From positions 7,901,501-7,965,500 of the forward strand of contig NC_059084.1 of assembly GCF_020497125.1 (NCBI RefSeq): a stretch of 64,000 bases of DNA, in the 5' to 3' direction. The notes beneath the pieces are model-generated. The model was given only the letters and a program-made list of their open reading frames with translations, did no database searches and had not been told where the DNA came from. This DNA comes from Mauremys mutica (taxonomy: Eukaryota > Chordata > Testudines > Geoemydidae). Positions 1 to 12,415 of the stretch are shown one piece after another (position 1 is the stretch's first letter; each line of letters starts with the position of its first letter). The translations under genes and the position numbers were made by a program.

Positions 1-1294
1 GGTGTTTCCACTGTTTGGAAAGAGGGCAAACAGTAGCCAGCTTCTCTCAGCCAGGTGAAAGGGAAATGAATCTTCGTGGTTCTTGTGTTGTGGTCAGCCG
101 TCTGTTCCAGCAGCATGGTGTCTATGCCAGGACACAGGAATGCCTGTGTGGGGACACTAAGCAACAGATAGTGTGTCAGGTTGCAACCTAGAGAGGCAGG
201 GAGAATCACAACATGTGCCGTTGAACCTGCTTTGTATTTACTGAAGCTGAGTTTTGTCTCCTCTCTTTTCCACTAGAGATACTGCTGTTCCCAGCCCAAC
301 AACTGGAGTAGGATGAGACCCTCTAAATCCTGACTTTCGGATGACCCCATAGAACAGGGGCCAGTTGATGGAATGACTCCATAAAATACGGCATTGGGAA
401 AACACCATGTCACAGGCTGCTGGGATAATTGCACAGAACAGGATGCTGGGATTAACTCTGTAGGACATGACATTCTGGAGAAGCCCATAAAACGAGACCC
501 TGGCCTCACCCCACAGAGAGGTTCATATCTAATCCTCCAATGTGATGTCAAGGCAGACTGGTCCTTTGGCACCAGGCTACCAGGGGGCGTTAGCCCCATG
601 ACAGCCATGACAACCATAAGTGACCCCCATTCCCAACTTTCAGAAGCGTATCAGACTGTGTCCCTGGCTTCCTCGCTGGGGGAACCACTTTGCAATAGCT
701 GTGGCTGCTTTGCACAGGCAGGTAGCTTGCACTTTTTAAGACTGATTTGGAGAAGGGCTGTAAACAGCGACCCGATTATACAGCACAGCACAGCTCCATG
801 CTAACAGGAATGCTGCAGCACCAGCCAACTGTACTATTGAAGAGAGGAAGGGTCCCAGGTTTCAGGGTAGGGAGGGGTTGATGGGAACTGTGATGAAGGA
901 GAAAGAATTATTGCCCTGGAGGGGTGTGTGTGTTTAATGTTGTAAAACGTCCTGGCTCTTTGAAAGGAGGCAGCGGAGAGAAATGCTCTCAGTGCTGAGA
1001 TCGGGGTGAGTGGTGGGTCAGATAGCAGCCCTCCTCACCAGCCTGGACTGAGCTGCTTACGTGAACACTGAGCCTGCGATCTTCCTTTCAAGTGGTCCTG
1101 GAGCCGTGTAATCCAAAGTGCGCTGTGATATGCTGAGCTTCCTACACGGTATCAAAACACACTGTGGGAAGAGAAGAAGTGGGGATGCTCTATGGCTGGA
1201 TATAGCCCTTTTAGCAGCCAGAAAGGGGCAAGACAGTAGTACACAAGAGAGGTGAGATCTGAAGAGATGTGGTCCAGGAGATGAGTAGTCCCAC
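1..1294. other. intergenic DNA, no gene recognised
   Basis: I see no exon, RNA gene or clear repeat family here. The longest open frame (394-804, +, 136 codons) shows no domain or recognisable family and is compositionally like its surroundings, so I treat it as chance. Around 310-500 there is a loose recurrence of short phrases of the type 'atgactcc-ataaaa' / 'aactctgtaggac', which may be the remains of an old tandem repeat, but the copies are too degenerate to align by eye. Confidence 0.5.
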
Positions 1295-1380
1295 TTGTGC
1301 TGCTGACTTGCTGCATGTCCTTGGGCAAGTCAGTTAACCAACCCGTGCCTCAGTTTCTCAGTCTGTGACCTGAGGGATGA
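1295..1380 (+). repeat. MIR-like SINE fragment
   Basis: The segment reads like the central part of MIR/CORE-SINE type elements: 'tgctgacttgctgcatg', then 'ttgggcaagtcagttaacc', then 'cctcagtttctcagtctg'. It is a short, diverged piece without the tRNA-like head. The assignment rests on recognition of this widespread amniote core, not on an alignment. Confidence 0.6.
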
Positions 1381-4079
1381 TGCTCCACCTTTGTAGAAGT
1401 AGAAAAGCAGCAAAGATGGAAACATTCTTGCAGACAGGTTTCTGGAGTGGAGTGGAGGATGGCAGTAATGAAGGGGTGTTGATCAGTGGTGTTGGGAACA
1501 GCTGTAGGCTAAATTTCCAAGGAAGGGTACGCTGGGATCGGAGAGAGGAATTGTCTCCTGCTGAAAGACAGCCTGCCTATTGTGGGGAGTCCCTGGAGAG
1601 GAAGGTAGTTGGGAGAGCAGACTGGGCTGTCGGGGAATATAAGGACAGAAGGAATGAGTTCATGGAGACTTTTAGAACCCTGTCAAGAAGACAATTTAGA
1701 ACATGGTTTGACTGTCTCATCACAGTCCATCCCCCCTGGGAACCAGTGACGATAGATTTGGCAGCTTGTAGGGACTGTGCTCTCCTCCCTCCCATTTCTT
1801 CCAATTATCTCCTGGTCCTGAGTGCAGTGAAAACGCCAGCTGTCTTGCCCAAGGCTGGCTGCCATTGATGGGGAGGATGCACGCTGGGTTGCCCAGCCAT
1901 GGAGTACAGAGGGAGAAGGATGCTAGCCAGCTTTACAGACTGGCTAACTAATCTCTGTAGCGGCGTCCTTTGAAACCTGTCCTATGAAAGCTTCAGATGT
2001 TTCCTACGCTGGTAGAATATTTATACTCTGTGGCCCAGACTTTCAGAACAGTGTGCAAGCAATTATGCAAGCACCAATAGACATGCACTTCCACCTGTAA
2101 GTTGTAAATGTGCACACAATCAGAGTGAATGCGTGTGAAATTCTGAACATCGGGGCCATTGTTTTTGTTAATCTGAGCTCTCCAGCAGCGGTAAATTTCA
2201 AAGAACAAATCTCAGACTTAATGCATGAACTAAACCAGTGCAGAAGCCAAATCAGCTGCTCTGAACGGAGTGTTAGAATTCCTTGGGTAAGAACACCCAT
2301 TCAGGACAACTTCCTGTGGAGGTTAGTTTTAAGGCTTAAGAGCTGAGCTAGTCAGAAAATGTCCAGTGCAGTAAAATGTCACTGCAAAACAGGGAGACAA
2401 CTTTTGTAAAATGATTATTGTTTTGGTTTGGTTTTTTCCAAGCGGCTCTAATTGGGCGTCTCAGTTAATAATGCAGAGAGCTCCTGAGGGACGGGCAGGC
2501 ACAGACAGGAAGGAAAAGGAGTCATTCGGAGTCATCACAGCACTTTTTAATCTCCTCTCCTTTGTTGGAAAAGTTGGTTTTGTTTAATTGGCCCTAATAA
2601 ACCCTAGTCACGGGGGACCCTTCCCCAGGCATATTCTGCTGTGATAAATCACCCAGTACATGTGCCACAGCAGCAGTGGTGGAGAGAAGACCATTTCACA
2701 GCCTCCATGGGACCAGGAAATGTTCCGAGGTCAGGAAGTGTTCCCTGTGATTAGGAATAGCAGACAAAAGACCAGATTTCACAGGGGAGACCAGATTTCA
2801 CAGTCCATGGAGTCAATCGGGGGAGAAATGGGACATACTTGAGCCCAAATAACACTGAACCCAAGCCCCTTAGGTTTGCAAAAGTAACTCTGTTCCTCTG
2901 TCTGCCTCCCATCCAGCCCTGCAAATCTATCTTCCCTCCTCTGCTGAGATTTATCTTGGAGTCTTCACAGGAATGGTTATTTATGCTGGGTTGTTACCAA
3001 ATCCCACAAGTTCCAGGCCTTTCGCTAGGTTAGGGGAGAGCAATGTGTTCTGGGGCCTGCCGCCCAGCCAGGGACCTGAAGTCGTGCGATTTGAAAATGA
3101 CAAATCAGAATCCGTTAGAGATAGCACCAGCCATGAGATTCCCGCTGCTTGCTGGAGGTGTGATTGAGAAGGGAGTGTTTGATAGGGGGTCAGATCGCCT
3201 GTAAAATATATTAGGATGTTCACAGGTTACTGGCCAGTTCCCAGAAACCAACAGGGCCCATGAGGCATCCTGGGGCAGTGGATCTGTTGGGTCCCTGGGA
3301 ACAGAACTCCTGAAGGGTGGGTGGGTAGGTAGGAAGCAGTTCCTCCCTTACCAGCTTTTCAAGGAAAACGGCTGAGGTTTTTGGGCGACTCATTTATGCT
3401 GGGCAGGTGGCCTTAGTAGACATCAGTGTAGGTACAATGTAAAGGAGGCGTGACTGGACTTGGTAACAAGCAGAATGCAGGGCCTCGCCTGAGAGCCTCC
3501 TAGGAGCTTGAGGAGGAAGGTCGGTGATTTATGGGGAGCGTTCTGGCTACGGTGTGTATTTTCATTTGTTTGGAGAGTGGGACTATGGCCTGTGTCTTGG
3601 ATCTATGAGACTCTTCTGGATGTGAATCACTAGAGAACACAAATACTGTAAATACACATCCTTGGGAATGGGTTTTTCTCTGACCCCCGATCTCTTGCCA
3701 ATTGGCTATTCAGCTGTGCTGACCCCATCCCTAGCTGTCCCAAGCTGGCAGATGGGGAGCAAGGAGCACTGGGGTCTCTTAGAGATCAAGAGAGAATTTG
3801 AAGGTGCGGTGAGTGGCTTTTGGTGACTGAGCAAATAGAAACGGAGGTGAAAGGATGGGAGGAAGATGGGAAGGGAGACTTTAAACCTTTCACGTAAACC
3901 TTTGTGCGGTCTTCCAAGCGGTACCAAACATTCTGACATGGCAGCGCGGATTCCCTCCCCCTCATGTAAACCCTGCGTAACAGGGTCAAGAGCAAATAGC
4001 AACCAAAAGCTGCATACGAGTCAGGCCAGGGCAGAAGAGCTGAATCGCTTTCATGAGCGTTCAGTGCTGGGAGACATAA
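1381..4079. other. intergenic DNA, no gene recognised
   Basis: Apart from a 50-bp transposon fragment near 2765, I see no conserved coding stretch, RNA gene or regulatory element. Open frames here, such as 1377-1868 (+, 163 codons), lack any recognisable motif and have no splice or codon pattern that would suggest an exon. Confidence 0.5.
2765..2815. repeat. short fragment of the hAT family seen at 4325-5410
   Basis: The phrases 'accagatttcacagg' and 'gagaccagatttcaca' followed by 'gtccatgg' are the reverse complement of the left part of the larger element at 4325 ('ggaccgtgaaatctgg', 'tctcccccgtgaaatc'). It is a small, opposite-orientation relic without terminal repeats or a target duplication. 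Confidence 0.55.
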
Positions 4080-4316
4080 AGGGCATGTCTACGCTGCCGT
4101 AAAACACGGGTTAGCTGGCTCAGGCTGTGGGGCTTGAAAATTGCAGTGTGGACGGTTGGGCTCAGGCTGGACCCTGGAAGTGGGGAGGGTCAGGTTCTGG
4201 TGTCCCGTTGCCCTCACAGCCTGTTCCTGCCATGGGGTCACTTACACTATCGACCCCTCAGGTAGCACTATGGCACCTGCCCGGGACTCAGCCTAGACCC
4301 CAAAATCATGGGCTTT
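4080..4316. repeat. probable non-autonomous DNA transposon fragment
   Basis: It begins with 'gggcatgtctacgctg', which resembles the terminal sequence of the MITE at 21819 ('gggcgtgtctacacta') and is followed by gene-free GC-balanced sequence with repeated 'ggctcaggct' phrases. The right terminus is not visible. It may have been cut off when the element at 4325 inserted next to it. Confidence 0.45.
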
Positions 4317-5418
4317 CCTATTGTTAGGGCCCTACCAAATTCACAGCCATGAAAAACACACCGTGGACCGTGAAATCTGGTCTCCCCCGTGAAATCTGTA
4401 TAGTATAGGGTAAAAGCAACAGATTCCACGGGGGAGACCAGTGTTTCTCAAATTGGGGGTCCTGACCCAAAAGGGAGTTGGGGGGGGGTCACAAGGTTAT
4501 TTTAGGGGGGGGCGAAGTATTGCCATCCTTACTTCTGCATTGCTGCCTTCAGAGCTGGGCGGCCAGAGGGCAGTGGCTATTAGCCGGGCACCCAGCTCTG
4601 AGGGCAGCGCCCCGCCAGCAGCAGTGCAGAATTAAGAGTGGCAATACCATACCATGCCGGGGCGGTTCCAGGCACCAGCGCAGCAAGCACATGCCTGGGG
4701 CGGCAAGCTGGGTGGGGGGGGGGAGTGTGATGGTTGTCGTGAGGGCGGCAATCAGGGAGCCTTTGGCGGCGTTTCTGCGGGAGGTCCGCCAGTCCTGCGG
4801 CTTCGGAGGCAATTCGGCGGCGGGTACACGGAAGGCGCGAGATTGGCAGACCTCCCGCAGAAGCGTTGCCGAATCCGCGTGACCGGGGCGGACCTCCCGC
4901 ACAAACGCCGCCAAAGGCTGTCTGACTGCCGTGCTGGGGGTGGCAAAAAACATAGAGCCGCCCCTGGTACCATGCCACCCTTACTTCTGCGTTGCTGCCT
5001 TCAGAGCTGGGCGGCCGGAGAGTGGCAGCTGACTGAGGGCCCAGCTCTGCAGGCAGCAGCGCAGAAGTAAGGGTGGCAATACCATACCATACCAGGCCAT
5101 TCTGCACTACTGCTGGTGGCGGCTCTGCCTTCAGAGCTGGGCTCCCAGCCAGCCGCCGCCGCTCTCCAGCTGCCCAGCTCTGAAGGCAGCGCCCCCGCCA
5201 GCAGCAGCGCAGAAGTAAGGGCAGCAATACCACAACCCCCGCTACAATAACCTTGTGACCTGCCCAGAAGTTCTTTTTGGGTCAAGACCCCTAAAATTAC
5301 ACCACCGTGAAATTTCAGGTTTAAATAGCTGAAATAATGTAATTGATGATTTTTTTAATCCTCTGACTGTGAAATTGACCAAAATGGACCATGAATTTGG
5401 TAGGGCCCTCCCCATTGT
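4317..5418. mobile_element. nested hAT-type element with imperfect 8-bp target duplication
   Basis: Terminal inverted repeats are clear: 'tagggccctaccaaattca' at 4325 and 'tgaatttggtagggccct' ending near 5409. Flanking 8-mers are cctattgt (4317-4324) and cccattgt (5411-5418), a 7/8 match and the duplication size expected for hAT transposition. The interior is itself composite: a second pair of inverted sequences ('gtcctgacccaaaagg' near 4459, 'ctttttgggtcaagac' near 5272) encloses several GC-rich inverted copies of a 'cttacttctgc...gcagaagtaag' module. A complete smaller hAT (4657-4966) lies within. No transposase is encoded. Confidence 0.8.
4657..4966. mobile_element. non-autonomous hAT nested in the 4325 element
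   Basis: This copy ends in 'catagagccgcccctg' and starts with the related terminus 'ccggggcggttcc'. It is flanked by ataccatg (4649-4656) and gtaccatg (4967-4974), an 8-bp duplication with one mismatch. Internal phrases such as 'gggaggtccgccagtcc' and 'gactgccgtgctggggg' are shared with the element at 12416-12710, so both belong to one family. GC content is far above the surrounding DNA, with many CpGs. Confidence 0.8.
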
Positions 5419-5884
5419 ATCCAAATATCAATTCCCCCTCCGTCCCCACCCTCCCAGTCCTTGCCAGGCTAATCTTGCTTCTCATGTCTCAACAGAACAA
5501 AAGCACCTTAAAATGTCTCTCCCCACCCCAGCCATCCCTGCTCTCTTAAATCTAAAATAATTTGTACTTTTCTCTGATCCCTAAGGCCACAATGTAGCAA
5601 CTTGAAAGAAGATTATTGTAATCAGTAAAATCTAGGATTAAAAGAAAAAAGAAACAGCTGGCTCTCCCTGAGGGGAGGGAAACGGAGAAAGGAAGAGTGA
5701 ATGAAGGAGAAACACTGTGTATGTCCTGGCCAGGAGCCAAAGGCCCTACGGCCAAATTGGGTTTAATTTTTGGTGTGAGAAACCACTAGAGTGAATCCGT
5801 AGTGAACAAAAGCTAATTCACAAGGAGGCTTAGGCTCAACTGATGAGCAAAGGAAGAGGGGCAGCCTTCCAGTGGTGCCAATGC

Positions 5885-6200
5885 TCATGATTTTATCACA
5901 TATCTTGTGATGTTTGGGATTTGTCTTTTTTTTTATTTAAGTCCCAGCTCCTGGAGCCCCGTGATTATATGAGCCTCTCAGCTTCCATTTTTAAAAAGTA
6001 AGTTTTGTGTCCTCAGGACTGTGGAGAAAAGCTTGAAAACAGGACCAGAGTGCACCCTAGAGCTCAAAAACCAAAAGGTAAATAAAAAGGCTCCAGAGTT
6101 TTTGTTTTTAATCTCATGATTCTTAAGCCAATCTGATGACTTTTGAGGACTCGAGTCATGATTTTTTTTAAATTTTTTTTTTAGCGTTTTGGGGTGGCAG
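5885..6200. repeat. interspersed repeat sharing phrases with 22700-22995
   Basis: The stretch holds 'gctcatgattttatcaca', 'tcccagctcctggagcc' and 'ctcatgattcttaagcc'. The segment at 22700-22995 carries matching phrases in the opposite orientation ('aaaatcatgagaactggg', 'ctccaggagctgggact'). I infer two copies of one unnamed family; class unknown. Confidence 0.5.
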
Positions 6201-6980
6201 TACTATGAATGAGAGAGCGGTCCTGCACCTCGGACATAATTTTTGAAGGGGTCCTATGATAATATGAACATTGTGTTCACAGACATGCCAGCTGCAGTGT
6301 TCCCCTAGAGACCATGACACCCACCTCGGATTTCCAGAGCAGAGCGCTCCCTTCCATCCCCAGCCTGACCAGGAATGCCCCGTAGGTGCTTAAATAGACC
6401 AGGAGGGAACGAGATGATACAAAATCAGCTTTGGCACAAGGAGTGCTGTAGGCTAATTAAACAGCCAGCTGTTAGTGTGTATTTATTGATGAATAGGATC
6501 TGTGTAAAATGTTGCATTGTTATGGTCAGACATTTGGCGTAAACATTTCACAGCCTCAGTAATTAAGTATCCTCAGTACAAATGAAGGCATCCTTTGAGA
6601 TACTTTTTAAGTGGGATGAATCTGTTTTGTGCCTCCTGCTAGGGACATGAGCTCACTATTCCCACAGGGCTCAGTGGTGTATTTTCCCATGATATTAACT
6701 GATTTTGAGTGCGGTTGTGTGTTTTGGAATTCTGCCCCTGTGCTGATATAGATCCTCATTGTAGGTTTTTGGGATGCTGGTGATTCAGCCCACTCTGGGT
6801 TGCCTGAGGCCATTTGTAAAGCGAAGCCAAGGTTCAGAACCTGCTCCTCCGATAAGATGATAAATCTTTTCTTTAAGTCTTGCCAAGAACTGGCCTGGGT
6901 CTGAGGAGCCATTGTGATGTTTTGATGCTGGTGGTCTAATAGAGATTTAACAAGATGGCTGAACAAAATCATATCAAATT
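6200..6980. other. intergenic DNA, no gene recognised
   Basis: No exon or repeat family is evident. A 255-codon open frame on the minus strand spans 6607-7374. It has no recognisable domain, no clear splice context and runs through SINE-like sequence at its upstream end, so I do not annotate it as a gene. Confidence 0.45.
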
Positions 6981-6989
6981 GTATGTAGT

Positions 6990-7380
6990 GCCCTTCACCT
7001 GCGGATCTCAAAGCACATCCCAAAGGTGAGTGAGCATCAGCTGGCAAAACCAAGGTGCAGGGAGCTGCAGTGACGTGCCCAAGAACTCTGCTGGGTTCTG
7101 TCTCTTCTGGACTGGAAGCTTTCTGGGTTCGGAGTGTCTGGGACTGAGCCCACTGTAAGTGCTTAACAAATAATAAAGGCCTCCAGGCAGTGCTTAATCT
7201 GCTGGACTCCGTGCCCCTGCTGTCATGGGCATGTATCAGAGCAGGATGCCAGAAGAAGGGTGGTTCACTGATTAGGGTACCAAAGTGTGACTTGGGAGAC
7301 CCAGGTTCAATACTCTTCTTTGCTACAGACATCTTGTGTTGCCTTGGGCAGCTCAGTTCTTGCTGTACCTCCACACCCCT
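6990..7380. repeat. SINE-derived sequence (MIR/tRNA-like pieces)
   Basis: The first part ('gcggatctcaaagcacatcc', 'aaggtgagtgagcatca', 'gacgtgcccaagaactctg') resembles the 3' half of old amniote SINEs. The second ('ttgggagacccaggttcaat', 'cttgggcagctcagttcttg') resembles a tRNA-derived SINE head on the + strand. Both are diverged; boundaries are approximate. Confidence 0.5.
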
Positions 7381-9308
7381 TCTCTAAAATGCCCTAATAG
7401 CACTTCCCTTGTGTTTAAAGCCATTAAAGGCTATGAGATATTACAGTAGTGGGGGCCATTTAAGTACTTTGGATATCTGCAGCTTTCCTTAATAGCTCCC
7501 AGTATAAGGGGCTCAACATCACTGAAGTGAATGGAGCTGCTGCTTGGTGCCTTCACCAGGGAATTTGGCCTAGTACATGTGTCTGGAAGTGGGGGGAGAC
7601 ACAGCTGCCAGTAATGTACACTGAGGGCCAAGTTATTCTCTGTTAGACTGGTCTGGTGCAACTCTAACTGGAAGTAAACGAGAGGCGAGTTTGGCCCTAA
7701 TTATAGCACAGTAAATGCAAACCGGGTGTCTGAATAATCTCGTCCACTTGCAGGGCTTCAGCAAAGGGGGTTGCTTTGCTTCCTATCTATGATTAACCTA
7801 ATGCTGTGTCAAAGGAGTAACCAGCTGCAGGGGGAGTGGAGAAGAGGCTCTTTGCAGGACACTCTGCCTACAGCTACAGGACATGTGACTAGGGAATATT
7901 TTTCCTGTATTTGCACATGTAGACGGTGCTCCCGGGATGCCCACTTTCATCCTGTCCTTGGATGCGGGACCTTGTGACACACACTTAAATTTTAAAAAGC
8001 CCCCTGTGCTCAGCCTCCTGGAAACCCTGTTAGGATGAATGTTCTAGGCCAGGGGGAGGGGATAATTATATTTTGAGGTGTGACTGAAAAATCTCCCACC
8101 ACCTGTTATTTGCAAGGCCCATGTCTGAAGGAGCTGGTGTCAAGGAGGGAAGAGACTGATTTGTGAGTAATGGAAGGTGCTCGGGTACTATGCAAATGAG
8201 GCTGCATATATCCGGAGGAGGCCAACTCTTACCATGACCCATAGTGGAGAGACCCACTGAGACTGGATAAAATAAGAGCTCCTCTTCCTCTGTATAAAAA
8301 AAACCTTTGCCAGATTTTTAGACCTGAACTTATTCGTATCAGTTACTTTTTCACTCTCCATTTTCTTTCGTCTCTGATCTCCTGGGACCAGGCCCAGATC
8401 TGCTAAAATATTACACGTAACAGTTCTTGCAGGATTGCCGGCCCAGCTTTGCAGGATGAAGAGGTCTAGATAAGGACCCAAGAGCTTGGCTGCTTAGCCA
8501 TCTGAGCTGTGACTATCTTTATTGCTCACCCTCTAAAGCTATTTTCATTACTTAAAAAAAACCCTAACAGCAAAGCAATCCGGGGCAGTCTCATTCCAAC
8601 TGCCAAAGCTTTTGAAGATTTACAGGGGCGATACTTCCATTGTCACATTCCTGTGCAACATACCTCTCAAATCAGCAGTTTGGATAAAATGATATATCAT
8701 GCTGAGTGCAGGTTTTATTTCACCTACATCTATATACTCAGTGTGGCAGCAGCCATTAGGAATGAGTGATGCCAAAACTAGACAGATTGTGTGCTCTTAA
8801 TTGTAGGGGTCATTTGCTCTGCTGATGACAGATAGAGGCTGCCGGAGTCCACCCACTTTATTCCCATTCACATGCCTGTGTGTTCATGCTGCAGTGACAC
8901 ACACTCAGCACAAAGGCAACTGGGAACATCCTGTTTGCAACATCTGTGATCATTTCAGTCCTGCCTTCTCAAAGCCAACCCTGGGTGTTCGCTCTGTTTG
9001 AATACAAGTTACTGTCATAGAGCTAATCTGGGATGAAGGTACCCCCAAGAATTCCTGTCCAGATCAGTCGAATCTGGGGGACATCATTTTCAAATATTTG
9101 AGATAGGAGTTCTCACACTCTTTCCAGTACAGGCCACATCTTATTTGAGCGATTGTTGCCCAATGCACTATACCTCCCATTTGCAACGCTTGTAGGACGT
9201 GCATATGCAGAAAAGCAACCGTATGGTCCAGACTCTTACACAGCTTATTGCTCAAGTACAATTCCTCTGACCACCGAAAACTTGAAGTGAATTATAGTAG
9301 CAACAATT
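7381..9308. other. intergenic DNA, no gene recognised
   Basis: No exon, RNA gene or confidently identified repeat was found. Open frames are short and motif-free. Confidence 0.45.
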
Positions 9309-9316
9309 ATCTTTAT

Positions 9317-9466
9317 CAGGGCTGCCTGGGGGAGGGGAGGGAGGGAGTGGGGCCCACAGAGGCCCCCACGAGAATATAGTATTCTATAGTATTGCAACTT
9401 TTTTTTATGGAAGAGGCCCCCGAAATTGCTTTGCCCCAGGCCCCCTGAATCCTCTGGGCAGCCCTG
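9317..9466. mobile_element. 150-bp non-autonomous hAT with perfect 8-bp duplication
   Basis: Termini 'cagggctgcc' and 'gggcagccctg' are inverted copies. The element is flanked on both sides by the identical 8-mer atctttat (9309-9316 and 9467-9474), the signature of hAT insertion. The interior is short, with 'gtattctatagtattgc' and no coding capacity. The perfect duplication suggests it is younger than the diverged SINEs nearby. Confidence 0.88.
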
Positions 9467-9474
9467 ATCTTTAT

Positions 9475-9600
9475 TGCTTCATGGGCCTTATTCTGCACTT
9501 GCTTACACTAGTGTAAATCTGGAGGGACTGCACTGAAGCCGATGGACTTATACTGGTGTCAAAGCAGTGGCACTGAGAGGAAAAATTAGGTCCATTATTT
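9475..9600. repeat. palindromic interspersed repeat fragment
   Basis: Phrases 'gcttacactagtgtaaat' and 'cttatactggtgtcaaag' flank a 'gcactgaagccgatgg' core. Related 'cattgaattaaatgg' / 'gtttacacctgattta' phrases recur at 45165-45345. I take it as a degenerate copy of a fold-back repeat; class unknown. Confidence 0.4.
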
Positions 9601-12407
9601 CTAATGACTCTATTAAAGCATAATCAGGACAGTGGTGTTTATCTATTTCTTCATTGTTCTGCACGCATGTGATGTGGTCATTATTTGCTTGCTGGTTGTT
9701 TTGCTTTGTTAAATATGTTCCTGCGTATGGCATCTGGCTTTTCCTGATTTCCTCCATTCCTAGACATTGCCCGAATAATCCTATGTAAAGTCATTCTGGT
9801 AGCTGTCTGACTAATCGTCCCCATTCATAAATGTCTCATAATACCTAATCCTTGCCACCACTGCCAGCCAGGCAGATTCATTGTTGAAAAGATTAAACCA
9901 GGATCCTGTGGGGATAGAAACTCATTTTTAAACCTTGGGATAGAACTACTCCAATGGTGCGAGGTAACCAGGATCCTCTAATGCAAGGCGTGGTGTTCTT
10001 TGGGTTTTAGCCTCTTATGCATGTTTATAACTGTTTGAAATAACAACTAACCCACTCTATAAAGTGTCTCATTTTTTATTACTGCAGTGACATTTATAAA
10101 ATGACCAAACTCCTCTGGGACAAGCAGAGAACCAGGGTTTTTCCAAGACTCCAAAGGACTTTCTGTTAAAATAACTACTCTTTATATAATCCCTGACCAT
10201 ATAATCCCTACTCATGCAAAACTCCCACTCTCTAAGGACCTTTGAATAGGACCTATCCTTTGCCACCTTGACAATCAGTAAACAAGGCAAGCTTTCTTTA
10301 TTCACTGCCACTGGGTTAACATAATCCAACCCTATTAGGTAACAACAAGGATATGTGTGTAATGGAATTGTTTCCCATTTTTGTGCTGTATTTGCATGAA
10401 AAGGATAAAATGAAGTTAAAAATCAGTTTTTTGCAAAATTCCTTGCCTATTCCTAGGAATACATTGAAGTATTAAAATGGAAAGGTCTAAAAACCTAACT
10501 TCCTTTTCACTATTTATTCTGGAAATTTTGTTTGGATTGTGCTTCACTCCATTTGGAGAAGGAAAATAGACCAGTCAGTGTAGTTTTCTGGTTCTCATGC
10601 CCTAACCAAAGGCTTTAATGTCTGGGCGGGGGAATGTTTAAATCCAAACGAGGGAGCAGATCCTCAGTTTTCACCAGCTGTCTCCATTCGAATGGTGGAG
10701 CTACACCCATTTATACCAGCTGAGCCTGTGGCCCTCCGTTTAAAATTAAAAACTCCCAGGCTCTGAAAAGTTTATATAACAAAACCCAAATTAGCTGTGT
10801 TTTTTAAATATAATTTCAGGTCTAAAACTTGATTGCAGAAGAAGTGTCTTGGTCATCAAAGTATCTGAGCAGGACAGAGCAAATGCCACAATGGCTCCCA
10901 TTAGCTTGCTTGCTCTCAAAGGGATTAAGGAGAACTTGTGATTCTCAGCAACTAATAGAACTTGGCATATGATTCAGCCTTTCTCCGTTCCTATTCGTGT
11001 CACATACCTAAGGCATGAAGCTCAGGATGCGGTACTAACGTACACAATGATGTATTTCTTTATACAGTACTTCAAGATGTTGACTCAATGGGTTTTTTCC
11101 CCCAATTAATTTTCATCTGTGCCCTAATGTGATGTCTTCCCATGTGATGTCTCATTACGCTCGCCTGGAGCCATTACAAAAACCCACAAGTACCAGGGCA
11201 TCTGCTCTGTCCTGTATTTGTCTTATGGTGCCAGCTGTTATCTACACATACAGAATGCTGTTTTCTATAGGAAAACTTCTCTTTTCAATAACACTTTAAA
11301 CTTTACCTAGTTAATCTAAAAGTGCTATCTCCACTTTATCAGCCATGAAATTAAAGCCTCTTTTACTTTATTATTTTTTAAGTAATTCTAAAATTCTGCT
11401 TGAGTCACGAGCTAAAATTTTAGCCAGTTAGCATTCTCCTTACAACATGAGGGATTTTTATTGTGGGGGGTTCACTGAAAACTAGCAGCACATTCAGATA
11501 TTGTTGCCACTCTGTTTTGGACTAATTTAAACCCTTCCCCAAGAAGCGCCATCAGAGATGTGATCTACTCTAGCTGTGTTTTTGAGCCATATTTCCAGTG
11601 TCTTGCATGGTGGTTTCTTGTGTTTAAGATAAACTGTCATGTACATAAGCAAAAAATAAATGTCACTCGTACAACATGCAAAGGAGCAATTTGTGCACTC
11701 CTCAGTCTTGTTCGCCTAGGATTTAAAGGTGGGACTTTTAGAACGTGTCACTCATGCATCCTAACCAACACACTTGAGAAGTCTAGCGTAGACCGGGTAG
11801 TGCAGGCTTTAATGCATGCTAAACTGGGTGAGTTAATTAAAGCTTGTGCTCCCCATAGGCTTTAACCTGACCAGTTTAGCATATTGCTAAAGTGCCGCTT
11901 ATGTCATTGTGACTGGGGCTGGAGAAGTGTTCGTGAGATCAAGCTAGCTAAGGTGTTTCAATCCTAGTCAGCCATTGGTGAGCAGCTACTCCCACTGTAG
12001 TTAACAGGACTCCTGTGGGTACTGCTCAGCAGCTGAGTAAAGGCTTCACAGTCTGGGCCCAGGTGGGCTGTACTATGTTATCAGCCCTCTGTTCATTACT
12101 GTGGCTTTCTTGAGTTGCTTAAATAGGTAGCACGGTGGAAGGCTTAGCAAGCTCCAGTGGAATAGAGAGCGTGGCTAAACAGCGATATGGAGGCCTGAGG
12201 AATTGCTCCTGGGTAGCTTAGATTTATGGGCCAAGATACGAGGCACTCTCAGGAAGCTGCAGGAACAGCACTAGCTTGCCAGCTGCAGAAATCATGCCTC
12301 ATTTTGTCCAAACGTGGTACAGGCATCCCCTGGGGCCATCTGCAAGTAACAGAGGGGGAAGGGCGTCACCCCTTACAGAAGGGAAAGCAGGCTGCACCTT
12401 TCCATGC
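9600..12407. other. intergenic DNA, no gene recognised
   Basis: AT-rich sequence without a supported exon or RNA gene. A weak inverted pair built on 'tgctaaactgg' (near 11818) and 'ccagtttagca' (near 11870) suggests the stub of a fold-back element, but no termini or target duplication could be defined. Confidence 0.45.
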
Positions 12408-12415
12408 TCCGTAGG

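Noticed and set aside
4549..5233. Open frames of 134-217 codons inside the nested hAT
   Set aside because: They arise from GC-rich inverted repeats, run on both strands and encode low-complexity sequence without transposase motifs.
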